A DNA stretch of 64,000 nt, from contig NZ_CP109596.1 in assembly GCF_036327755.1 (NCBI RefSeq), forward strand, positions 8,184,001-8,248,000, in the 5' to 3' direction. Numbering within the stretch: position 1 is the stretch's first letter; each line of letters begins with the position of its first letter. This DNA is from Nocardia sp. NBC_01503 (lineage in GTDB: Bacteria; Actinomycetota; Actinomycetes; Mycobacteriales; Mycobacteriaceae). The translations under genes and the position numbers were made by a program. This document shows, piece after piece, positions 57,010-64,000 of the stretch. The notes below the pieces were generated by a model, which saw nothing but the letters and a program-made list of their open reading frames with translations, did no database searches and was not told the origin of the DNA.

Positions 57010-58896
57010 TCAAGAGCTAATGCCTAGTTCTCGGCGGATGAGTTGGGCAATGTCGGTCGGGGTGCCCTGTTCGGGCGTGATGGTCAGCTCGGCGTACTCC
57101 GGGCGCTCGTAAGGCGATGAGATGCCGGTGAATTCGGGGAGTTCACCGGAGCGGGCGCGCTTGTACAGGCCCTTGGGATCGCGCAGTTCACACTCCTCCA
57201 GGGGTGTGTCCACGAAGACCTCGTGGAACTGCAATCGCTTGTCGTCGTGCAGCTTTCGTGCGTCTCGGCGCTGCTCGCGGAACGGGCTGATCAGCGAAAC
57301 GATGGCAATGGTGCCCGCATCGGCGAAGAGCGAGGCGACTTCGGCTACGCGGCGGATGTTCTCGCGGCGGTCCTCATCGGTGAAGCCGAGATTGTTGTTC
57401 AATCCGTGCCGCAGGTTGTCGCCGTCGAGCAGATAGGCCGGACGCCCGGCCTCGATGAGCTGGCGTTCCAATTCCACTGCGATGGAGGACTTTCCGGAGC
57501 CGGACAGCCCGGTCAACCAGATGGTCATACCCTCACTCAGGCGCTGCGTGCGCTCGACGGCCGAGTTGTGCCACACCACATTCGCGCGTGGGCGGCGACC
57601 GGTGGCGCGGTGCCCACGATCGCTGGTCGCCTCGGCGATTCCGGGTGTGCGCGCGGTGATCATGCCCGCCGCGACGGTCTGATTCGTGGTGTCGTCCACC
57701 AGGATGAAGCTGCCGGTGGCGCGATTGTCCCGGTACGGGTCGAACATGATCGGCTGCCGGGTGTGCAGGGTGACGCGCCCGATGTCATTGAGCGCCAGCT
57801 GATCCGCCTCGGTCTGGCGGTGCAGGGTGTTCACATCGAGGCGATAGTCCAGCTCGGTGACCTTCACCTTGGAGTTCTGCGTGGCGGTGCGAATACTGTA
57901 GTCGTTCCCGGCGCGCAGCACGCTGGTATCGGAGAACCAGCAGATCATGGCGTCGAGATCGCGATCCTGATGCGGCTGATTACCGGGGCGGGCGAGCATA
58001 TCCCCACGGCCGATATCGATTTCGTCATCGAGGGTGAGCGAGACCGCCATCCCCGCGAAGGCTTCCTCGATCTTGCTGCCGCCCGGACCCCAGATCTCCG
58101 TCACGTGACTGGTACGGCCCGAGGGCAGAGCGACCACCTCGTCACCGGGCTTGAAGATGCCGCCCGCGATGGTGCCCGCATAGCTGCGCTGATTCTCACC
58201 GTGCGGCCGAATCACGTACTGCACAGGCAATCTGGCGTCGATGAGATTGCGGTCGGAGGCGATATGCACCTCTTCGAGGTGACGCAGCAGCGGCGGCCCC
58301 GCGTACCACGGTGTGTGCGTGGACATTTCGACCACATTGTCACCGTGCAGCGCCGAGAGCGGCAGGAAACTCAGATCGCCGACATCGAGTTTGGTGGCGA
58401 AATCGGCGAACTCCTCGCGGATCTCCTCGAACCGCCGCTCGGACCAGTCGACCAGATCCATCTTGTTCACGCACAGCACCAGGTGGCCGACACCGAGCAG
58501 CGAGGACAGGAAGGCGTGGCGGCGGGTCTGCTCGGAGACGCCCTTGCGGGCATCGACCAGGATCAGCGCCAGGTCCGCAGTGGACGCGCCGGTCACCATA
58601 TTGCGGGTGTACTGCACATGCCCCGGGGTGTCCGCGATGACGAATTTCCTTCGCGGCGTGGTGAAGTAGCGGTAGGCGACATCGATGGTGATGCCCTGTT
58701 CCCGCTCGGCGCGCAGACCGTCGGTGACCAGGGACAGGTCCGGTCCGCCATTGCCGCGGGCCAGGCTGGCGCGTTCGATGGCATCGAGTTGATCGCTGAA
58801 CAGCGACTTGGAATCGAAGAGCAGGCGGCCGATGAGCGTCGATTTGCCGTCATCGACGCTGCCGGCGGTGGCGAGCCGTAAAAGGTTGCGGCGCAT
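57010..58896 (-). CDS. cysNC: Bifunctional sulfate adenylyltransferase subunit 1 / APS kinase
   Basis: 628 residues. Residues 1-430 are CysN, an EF-Tu-like GTPase: TAGSVDDGKSTLIGRLLFDS, DTPGHVQYTRNM, NKMDLV, followed by two barrel domains. Residues 450-628 are CysC: LTGLSGSGKSSIAVELERQL, LLDGDNLRHGLNNNLGFTDE, DTPLEECELRDPKGLYKRAR. With CysD it makes adenylylsulfate and phosphorylates it to PAPS. The start overlaps the cysD stop by one base. Confidence 0.97.
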   Translation of the reverse strand: MRRNLLRLATAGSVDDGKSTLIGRLLFDSKSLFSDQLDAIERASLARGNGGPDLSLVTDGLRAEREQGITIDVAYRYFTTPRRKFVIADTPGHVQYTRNMVTGASTADLALILVDARKGVSEQTRRHAFLSSLLGVGHLVLCVNKMDLVDWSERRFEEIREEFADFATKLDVGDLSFLPLSALHGDNVVEMSTHTPWYAGPPLLRHLEEVHIASDRNLIDARLPVQYVIRPHGENQRSYAGTIAGGIFKPGDEVVALPSGRTSHVTEIWGPGGSKIEEAFAGMAVSLTLDDEIDIGRGDMLARPGNQPHQDRDLDAMICWFSDTSVLRAGNDYSIRTATQNSKVKVTELDYRLDVNTLHRQTEADQLALNDIGRVTLHTRQPIMFDPYRDNRATGSFILVDDTTNQTVAAGMITARTPGIAEATSDRGHRATGRRPRANVVWHNSAVERTQRLSEGMTIWLTGLSGSGKSSIAVELERQLIEAGRPAYLLDGDNLRHGLNNNLGFTDEDRRENIRRVAEVASLFADAGTIAIVSLISPFREQRRDARKLHDDKRLQFHEVFVDTPLEECELRDPKGLYKRARSGELPEFTGISSPYERPEYAELTITPEQGTPTDIAQLIRRELGISS

Positions 58897-59828
58897 CAGA
58901 AGTAGCCCTCTCGCTTGCGATCTTCCATGCCGGATTCGGAGATGCGGTCGTCGGCGCGGGTGGCGCCGCGTTCGGTCAGGCGGGTGACGGCGGTTTCGGC
59001 GATCACCTCAGCCGGGGTGGCGGCGGTGGATTCCACGCAACCGGTGCAGTCGGCGTCACCGAGGGTGCGGAAGCGCACGGTCGCCTCGAAGAGCGGCTCC
59101 TCCGGCTTGCGGGGGACGAACTTATTGTCCGCCAACAGCATTCCGTCGCGTTCCAGTACCTGGCGACGGTGCGCGTAGTACAGCGGCGGCAGTGCCACCT
59201 CGGCGCGCTCGATGTACTCCCAGATATCGAGCTCGGTCCAGTTCGACAGCGGGAAGACGCGAATGTGCTCACCCTTGCTGTGCTGACCGTTGTAGAGGCT
59301 CCACACCTCGGGACGCTGCGCGCGGGGATCCCAGGCGCCGTACTCGTCGCGGAAGCTGAAGACGCGCTCCTTGGCGCGGGCCTTCTCCTCATCGCGACGG
59401 GCCCCGCCGAAGACCGCGTCGAAGCGGTTCTCCCGAATACTGCGCAGCAGGGTCGCGGTCTGCAACCGATTGCGGGACTCCCCCGCCTTCTCGGTGACGC
59501 GCCCGGCGTCGATATCGTCCTGCACCCGCCCGACCAGCAATTGAGCGTCGAGCCGTTCGACGGTCCGATCCCGGAAGTCGAGGACCTCGTCGAAGTTCCG
59601 GCCCGTATCGATGTGCAGCAGCGGAAAAGGCAGCGGTGCGGGCCAGAACGCCCGCCGCGCCAGCTCCAACATGACCGCCGAATCCTTACCACCGGAGAAC
59701 AGCAGCACCGGTCGTTCGAAGGTGGCCGCCACCTCCCGAATGATGTGCACCGACTCCGCCTCCAAGGCGTCCAGGTGCGACAACTCGTATCCCGCGCGCA
59801 TTCGTTTCTCACTCGCCGCGTCGATCAT
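58896..59828 (-). CDS. cysD: Sulfate adenylyltransferase subunit 2
   Basis: 310 residues from ATG 59828 (MIDAASEKRMRAGYELSHL). PP-loop motif VLLFSGGKDSAVMLELARRA binds ATP; LPFPLLHIDTGRNFDEVLDF and TATLLRSIRENRFDAVFGGA are family blocks; RVFPLSNWTELDIWEYIERA near the C-terminus. Catalyses ATP + sulfate to APS with CysN. First gene of the operon cysD-cysNC-DUF1214-SDR-sulfotransferase. Confidence 0.97.
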   Translation of the reverse strand: MIDAASEKRMRAGYELSHLDALEAESVHIIREVAATFERPVLLFSGGKDSAVMLELARRAFWPAPLPFPLLHIDTGRNFDEVLDFRDRTVERLDAQLLVGRVQDDIDAGRVTEKAGESRNRLQTATLLRSIRENRFDAVFGGARRDEEKARAKERVFSFRDEYGAWDPRAQRPEVWSLYNGQHSKGEHIRVFPLSNWTELDIWEYIERAEVALPPLYYAHRRQVLERDGMLLADNKFVPRKPEEPLFEATVRFRTLGDADCTGCVESTAATPAEVIAETAVTRLTERGATRADDRISESGMEDRKREGYF

Positions 59829-59842
59829 GTCCAACTTGCGTT

Positions 59843-59856
59843 GTCGAATATTCGAC
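59843..59856. promoter_or_regulatory. 14-bp palindrome GTCGAATATTCGAC upstream of cysD
   Basis: Perfect palindrome 14 bases upstream of the cysD start. It could be an operator in the 5' leader or overlap the promoter. No known sulfur-regulator consensus is matched by eye. Confidence 0.55.
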
Positions 59857-60011
59857 GCTATTGTTCGATTATGTGACACCGACGATAGGTCGCCCGACCA
59901 GTCGCGGTCAATACCCACGCCCAATTCGCCGCAACACCGTCATCCCGCCCGCCACTCCGACGCACCCGGCCCGCCGCCCACACCCGCCCCGCCCCACCCA
60001 GCCGCCCACGG

Positions 60012-60056
60012 CCGGCCCGTCATGCCCCGCCCGTCATGCCCCCGCCCGTCATCCCG
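60012..60056 (+). repeat. Three tandem 14-15-bp units (CGCCCGTCATGCCC)
   Basis: GGCCCGTCATGCCC, CGCCCGTCATGCCCC and CGCCCGTCATCCCGG follow one another in the 269-base gap 59829-60097 between cysD and the IclR gene. The surrounding DNA is a C-rich, low-complexity tract (59940-60010). Confidence 0.65.
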
Positions 60057-60097
60057 GCGTGTTTTTGGCCGGGATCCACCCCGCACAGAGGACGGCC

Positions 60098-61009
60098 TTG
60101 GCTGAAATCGTCTCCCCCGCAGCCCTATCCGCCGCGGACACCCGCACCAGCGGTGAGCCGAGCGCCGCCTCTCCCCCGACGCGACGCGTGGTACAGACGA
60201 TCGAATTGCTCTCCCGCCACCCCGCCGAACATCTGTCGCTCGCACAAATTGTGCGTGGCACGGGAATGTCCCGCGCCACGGCACACGCGGTACTGACCCA
60301 GCTCACCGCCGACGGCTGGACCATTCGCGATGGCGACGGCAATTACTGCCTGGGGCTGGGGTTGATGACGGTAGCGCGGCGCGCCGAGGCGGCGTTTCCG
60401 CTGCGCAGGCTGGCGGCGGAGGCCATCCAGCGACTGGCCGACGCGCACCGCATCCCCGCGTTTCTGGCTGAGCGCGAAGGCGATTCGATCGTCATCACCG
60501 AGGTGATCGGCACGCCGTCGGTGCCGTGGATGCGCGCCGGGCGGCATATCCCGTTCGTACCGCCGGTGTGTCGCGAATTCGTCGCCTGGGCTCCCGCGGC
60601 CACGCGCGAGCATTGGCTGGCGGCGGCCGAGCCGATCCACCGCCCCCGCCTGGAGCTGGTGCTCGATGCGATCCGCACCCGCGGCTATTCGGTCGAACGC
60701 CTCGCCGACGACTCCGCCCCCATGCTGGAAGCGCTTACCGCACTGCGCCATTCACCGGTGACCGATCCGCTGCGGCATCGGCTCAGCGCCATGATCACCG
60801 AGCTCATCACCATCGACTATCTCCCCGATGAACTGGGCGAGCACAATGCCGTGGTCTCGGTGGCCGCGCCCATCTTCGGCGCGGACGGCGAGGTGGTGGC
60901 CTCCATCGTGGCCTGCCCGGACACCCAGCTCCCGGCGGCGCGCCTGGTCGAATTGGCCGAGGCCACCGTCGCGGCGGCATCCGTCGTGGGCGCGGCAGTA
61001 CATCGCTGA
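60098..61009 (+). CDS. IclR-family regulator
   Basis: 303 residues from a TTG at 60098, preceded by AGAGGA; a longer frame begins at 59861 but is proline/arginine-rich and unlike the family. N-terminal HTH (VVQTIELLSRHPAEHLSLAQ, IVRGTGMSRATAHAVLTQLT), then a GAF-like effector domain (RIPAFLAEREGDSIVITEV, NAVVSVAAPIFGADGEVVAS). Divergent from cysD, so it could regulate the sulfation operon; the palindrome at 59843 is a candidate site. Confidence 0.82.
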   Translation: MAEIVSPAALSAADTRTSGEPSAASPPTRRVVQTIELLSRHPAEHLSLAQIVRGTGMSRATAHAVLTQLTADGWTIRDGDGNYCLGLGLMTVARRAEAAFPLRRLAAEAIQRLADAHRIPAFLAEREGDSIVITEVIGTPSVPWMRAGRHIPFVPPVCREFVAWAPAATREHWLAAAEPIHRPRLELVLDAIRTRGYSVERLADDSAPMLEALTALRHSPVTDPLRHRLSAMITELITIDYLPDELGEHNAVVSVAAPIFGADGEVVASIVACPDTQLPAARLVELAEATVAAASVVGAAVHR

Positions 61010-61124
61010 TCGCGCCGCAGCGGGCCGGACCGCGCGGCCCACCACGCGCCGAAGTGCGCCGCCGCGCGAATGGATCTGCCGCGCAACACCGACGCATCAG
61101 CCCCGGATACGCCACGATCGGTGG

Positions 61125-61658
61125 ATGGAGACGATCACATCCCGGGAGATCTACTCGAATCGCTGGATCACGCTCCGCGAGGACGTCATTCGCCATGACA
61201 ACGGCGAGAGCGGCATCTACGCGCATATCGACAAGTCCGACTTCGCGATTATCGTGCCGTTCGACGGAGCGCGGTTCCATCTGGTGGAACAGTTCAGATA
61301 CCCGCTGCGGCAACGCTGTTGGGAGTTCCCAGGCGGTTCGGTGCCGGGTGCGCGGGAGTTCGATCCCATCGAGGTGGCCCAGCAGGAGCTCCGGGAGGAG
61401 ACCGGCCTGCGCGCCGCGGAGCTCACCTACCTCGGCAAGCTCGCGGCCGCCCCGGCGACGAGCAACCACTACGGCCACGTGGTGCTGGCCACCGACCTCA
61501 CCGAGGGCGAGCCCGAACGCGAGTCGACCGAACAGGATATGCGCGCCGCCTGGTTCACCCGCGCCGAGCTGGAATCGATGATCGCCGACGGGGTGATCGT
61601 CGATTCGCACAGTGTCGCCGCCTATATGTTGCTGCTCCTGCACGAGCGCACAGACTGA
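61125..61658 (+). CDS. Nudix hydrolase (ADP-ribose pyrophosphatase-like)
   Basis: 177 residues from ATG 61125. Nudix box GGSVPGAREFDPIEVAQQEL, then REETGL, with the metal-binding REXXEE-type glutamates. The flanks (IYAHIDKSDFAIIVPFDGAR, LGKLAAAPATSNHYGHVVLA) fit the ADP-ribose pyrophosphatase group. The spacing in the first half of the box is slightly longer than the canonical GX5E. Confidence 0.85.
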   Translation: METITSREIYSNRWITLREDVIRHDNGESGIYAHIDKSDFAIIVPFDGARFHLVEQFRYPLRQRCWEFPGGSVPGAREFDPIEVAQQELREETGLRAAELTYLGKLAAAPATSNHYGHVVLATDLTEGEPERESTEQDMRAAWFTRAELESMIADGVIVDSHSVAAYMLLLLHERTD

Positions 61659-61863
61659 GTCGGCCGTTCGGGGCGAGTTCGGCTTCGAGCGGGACAATGA
61701 TCGCCGCACGCGATACACGCCGATTCTCCCGCGTGGCGATTCCGCACGAATCCTCGCTTTGCGCTTATAAGATGCACTGATAGTTCCCATGCATGACCAC
61801 GAGGCGGTCACCAGAACCGCCGTCGCGCAACACTGCGCCCTGGATGAGCGAGGTTGGAACGTC

Positions 61864-62385
61864 ATGAGCGGCAATCAATTCCGTAAGCGATCGGCCTGTA
61901 CCGCGGTACTCACCGGTATGGCGTCGGCGGCCCTGGCCATGGCCGGTACCGCCCAGGCCGAACCGCTATGGCCCGGCGGCCCCGATGTCCCCGGCGTCCC
62001 GGCGATCATTCAGCCGCCGGCCCCCGCGCCGGTGGTAGCGCCCTGCGCCACCGAGGGTGCGCGGGTGTGTATGAGCCTGTCCGAGAACGAGGCCTGGCTC
62101 ATGGAGAACGGCAAGGTCATCTACGGCCCCACCCCGATCTCGCACGGCCGCCCCGGTTTCGAGACACCCCCGGGGGTCTTCCACGTGGCCTCCAAGAAGG
62201 AGTACCACTGGTCGACCATGCATAACGCCGAGATGAAGTGGGCCGTGTTCTTCAACGGCGATATCGCCACCCATATCGGCCCGATCGAAGAGCAGTCGCA
62301 CGGCTGTATCCGCATGACACCCGAAGGCGCGGAGACCCTCTACCGCTGGGTCTCCCCCGGCGACATCATCGAGGTAGTCCACTAA
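61864..62385 (+). CDS. Secreted L,D-transpeptidase (YkuD)
   Basis: 173 residues from ATG 61864; an upstream start at 61789 is in frame. Signal peptide (TAVLTGMASAALAMAGTAQA). The YkuD active site is QSHGCIRMTPEGAETLYRWV with the catalytic cysteine; upstream TPISHGRPGFETPPGVFHV and THIGPIEEQ. It forms 3-3 cross-links or attaches proteins in the wall; short single-domain members of this size are common in Nocardia. Confidence 0.88.
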   Translation: MSGNQFRKRSACTAVLTGMASAALAMAGTAQAEPLWPGGPDVPGVPAIIQPPAPAPVVAPCATEGARVCMSLSENEAWLMENGKVIYGPTPISHGRPGFETPPGVFHVASKKEYHWSTMHNAEMKWAVFFNGDIATHIGPIEEQSHGCIRMTPEGAETLYRWVSPGDIIEVVH

Positions 62386-62462
62386 TTCGCGACAGTGCGC
62401 TCATGGCGGCCACGTAAAACTCCCCGCCATGAGCGCCACGCGAAAGCCCCGGGAACCCGATC

Positions 62463-63209
62463 TCACCAGGGCAGTCGGCCGTAACCGCCCTGCTCATCCC
62501 ATTCGAAACCCCAGAGTTGGCCCGACGGGCCGTCTTCCGGGAGGGTGGCCAGATAGACCGAGGGCTCGGCGCCCTGCGCCGGGGTGCGGAACCCGCTGTG
62601 GTGATTGAGATCGGTGGCGCAGTAGCCGGGGTTGGCGGCATTGACCTTGATCGGGGTGCCCCAGAGTTCCTTGGCGTACATGGCGGTCACCATGTTCAGG
62701 GCGGACTTCGAGGAGGGGTAGGAGATCGCGGCCAGCTGCCACATCGGACCCTCGGGATTCATCATCAGTTCCAGGGATCCGACTTCACTGGAGACATTCA
62801 CAATGCGGGCGGCCGCGGCGCGGCGCAGCAGCGGGAGCAGCGCATTGGTGACCGCCACGACCCCGAAGACATTGGTCTCGTAGACCTGACGCAGGGTCGC
62901 CACCGTGGTGGAGGACGGTTTGCCGTCGAAATCCAGACCGCCGGTGATACCGGCATTGTTGATCAGAATGTCGAGACTGCCGAACTCGGAGTCGATCCAT
63001 TCGGCGGCGCGGGCGATGGAGTCGGCGTCGGTGACATCGAGGTGGACGAAGTGCGCCTGTGCGCCTTCGGCTTTCACACTGTCGACGGCGGCCTGGCCGA
63101 GGTCCTTATCGCGGGCCGCCATCAGCACGGTGATGCCGCGAGCGGCGAGTTGGCGGGCGGTTTCGAATCCGATGCCCTTATTGGCTCCGGTAATGAGCGC
63201 TGTGGTCAT
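62463..63209 (-). CDS. Short-chain dehydrogenase/reductase
   Basis: 248 residues from ATG 63209. TGANKGIGFETARQLAARGI at the N-terminus, NNAGITGGLDFDGKPSSTTV, catalytic VNVSSEVGSLELMM and S-Y-P-S-S-K. Same carbonyl-reductase-like subgroup as 10675-11400. Divergent from a truncated MmyB-like regulator gene, a pairing often seen for this SDR type. Confidence 0.9.
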   Translation of the reverse strand: MTTALITGANKGIGFETARQLAARGITVLMAARDKDLGQAAVDSVKAEGAQAHFVHLDVTDADSIARAAEWIDSEFGSLDILINNAGITGGLDFDGKPSSTTVATLRQVYETNVFGVVAVTNALLPLLRRAAAARIVNVSSEVGSLELMMNPEGPMWQLAAISYPSSKSALNMVTAMYAKELWGTPIKVNAANPGYCATDLNHHSGFRTPAQGAEPSVYLATLPEDGPSGQLWGFEWDEQGGYGRLPW

Positions 63210-63294
63210 GACAGCAGCATTGCGCCGCCGCGGTTGTGCAGGGAGGACCAAGTTGTACCACCCACGGCGCGCCCGCAGCACCGACACTGGAGGA

Positions 63295-63465
63295 ATGGCG
63301 GATCGAAGCGCACTGGCCGAATTCCTGCGCACCCGGCGGAACCGATTGCGGCCCAGCGATGTCGGACTACCCGAGGGGAACAATCGGCGCGCCCCCGGAC
63401 TGCGGCGACAGGAGGTCGCACAGTTGGCGGGGGGCCATGTTGGTCACGCACTCCCCGACTGCTGA
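63295..63465 (+). pseudogene. MmyB-type XRE regulator, N-terminal fragment
   Basis: About 56 codons from ATG 63295 (MADRSALAEFLRTRRNRLRP, SDVGLPEGNN, GLRRQEVAQLAG). This is the opening of XRE/MmyB_LBD regulators; normally the HTH continues with VSVDYYTRLEQG and a long ligand domain follows. Here the sequence changes after QLAGG and stops at 63465. A deletion has removed some 230 residues. Confidence 0.7.
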
Positions 63466-63541
63466 CCGGGAGGTGTGCGACCGCCCGCGGGTGTAGGCGC
63501 TCAGCTACTGTAACCAGTTCTCCATTTCGAATGTCGAACGG

Positions 63542-64000
63542 CTATTCAGGCAGGTCACCTCGATGTAAGCGGTCGAGCACAGATTCGGAAGCCAGCTCTC
63601 GGCGCGCCTCGGGGTGCTTCCAATAGAACCGGACGAGGTGGAATAGCAAAGCAGGATCTACCGAGAGAACGCCCGGGTGCAGGTCAAGACTCTGTTCATA
63701 GAAGCTGCGCTGCATACGGTCTAGCAAACTCCGCCCGATCTCAACGTGGACCCTCTCGCCAGGCACGGGAGCGACCCGTACTACGCGAGAATTATTGACG
63801 ATGCATGGTCGAACATCTCCTATCTCATCCCAGCGAATCGACCGAGCGGAAGATCCTAGCGACAATTCAATCCCGTATTCGCTCAACAGAATCGAATCGT
63901 GTTCCCTTCGCCAGCTCATCAGATAGCGCGCCATGAAGATTGCCAACGCCAAGCCTGCGGCGGAAACGCCGAACCCGCCGATGATAAGAGCTGCGTGCAT
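63542..64000 (-). CDS. Hypothetical membrane-anchored protein, possibly incomplete
   Basis: 152 residues from an ATG whose first base is the last base of the window; the real start may lie outside. One N-terminal membrane helix (LIIGGFGVSAAGLALAIFMA), then a cytoplasmic domain (ILLSEYGIELSLGSSARSIR, WDEIGDVRPC, RVHVEIGRSLLDRM) with a PH-like beta pattern. No family recognised. Confidence 0.55.
   Translation of the reverse strand: MHAALIIGGFGVSAAGLALAIFMARYLMSWRREHDSILLSEYGIELSLGSSARSIRWDEIGDVRPCIVNNSRVVRVAPVPGERVHVEIGRSLLDRMQRSFYEQSLDLHPGVLSVDPALLFHLVRFYWKHPEARRELASESVLDRLHRGDLPE

Noticed and set aside
1..64000. CRISPR array
   Set aside because: No evenly spaced identical repeats with unique spacers; the dispersed repeat has irregular spacing of kilobases.
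1..64000. tRNA or rRNA genes
   Set aside because: No cloverleaf with a GTTCGAATC-type T-loop and no rRNA signature was seen on either strand.

Overview
The window reads as chromosome of a high-GC, mycolate-containing actinomycete, most likely a Nocardia. The pointers are an antigen-85-type mycolyltransferase-like esterase, a KasA/KasB-like ketoacyl synthase, the actinobacterial qcrC-qcrA-qcrB/ctaE respiratory block next to trpD, an MMPL exporter, an XRE-DUF5753/DUF397 regulator pair and a fused CysNC. The genus is inferred from gene content, not from a marker gene.

Left part (about 1-22.6 kb): accessory and scarred DNA. Mostly unrelated single genes alternate with fragments: MarR and YdeI pieces, a DinB gene missing its start, a hypothetical gene missing its end, an HxlR piece and a ketoacyl synthase missing its N-terminus. 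Two identical inverted IS256-family copies (5274-6688 and 20437-21851) lie here. A degenerate dispersed repeat of about 40-140 bp occurs at least eleven times, always in one orientation. In all but one copy it lies 0-60 bases past the stop codon of a minus-strand gene, so the minus-strand genes look like gene-plus-3'-repeat modules. This is the least explained structure in the window. Clear functional units here are an LysR/SDR/quinone-reductase locus with a LysR-type box, an ABC exporter operon ending in its own XRE gene, and a TetR/FAD-monooxygenase/SRPBCC locus with an operator palindrome. Two small proteins resemble single domains of EF-Tu and EF-P.

Middle (22.6-35.5 kb): a P1B ATPase fused to a hemerythrin domain, coupled to a PAP2 phosphatase; a DUF998 membrane protein; a collapsed ABC transporter; a three-gene overlapping operon (two unknowns plus a HEAT-repeat protein); the XRE-DUF5753/DUF397 pair with two operator-like palindromes; HIT and SnoaL-like proteins; and a TetR-controlled MMPL exporter.

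Right (35.5-64 kb): core metabolism. The cytochrome bcc operon (ctaE-qcrC-qcrA-qcrB) ends in a 38-bp palindromic terminator. trpD diverges from it. A MarR/NmrA pair shares a 39-bp inverted repeat. A fatty-acid operon (acyl-CoA dehydrogenase, SDR, acyl-CoA dehydrogenase, acyl-CoA ligase, MaoC) is divergent from a TetR gene. A compact five-gene operon cysD-cysNC-DUF1214-SDR-sulfotransferase makes the sulfuryl donor PAPS and probably uses it on a small or lipid acceptor. Cell-wall genes (PGRP-type amidase, L,D-transpeptidase), an IclR regulator, a Nudix hydrolase and an SDR next to a truncated MmyB-type regulator complete the window.

No tRNA, rRNA, CRISPR array, prophage or origin was recognised. 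Start codons were chosen by eye from ribosome-binding sites and family alignment from memory.
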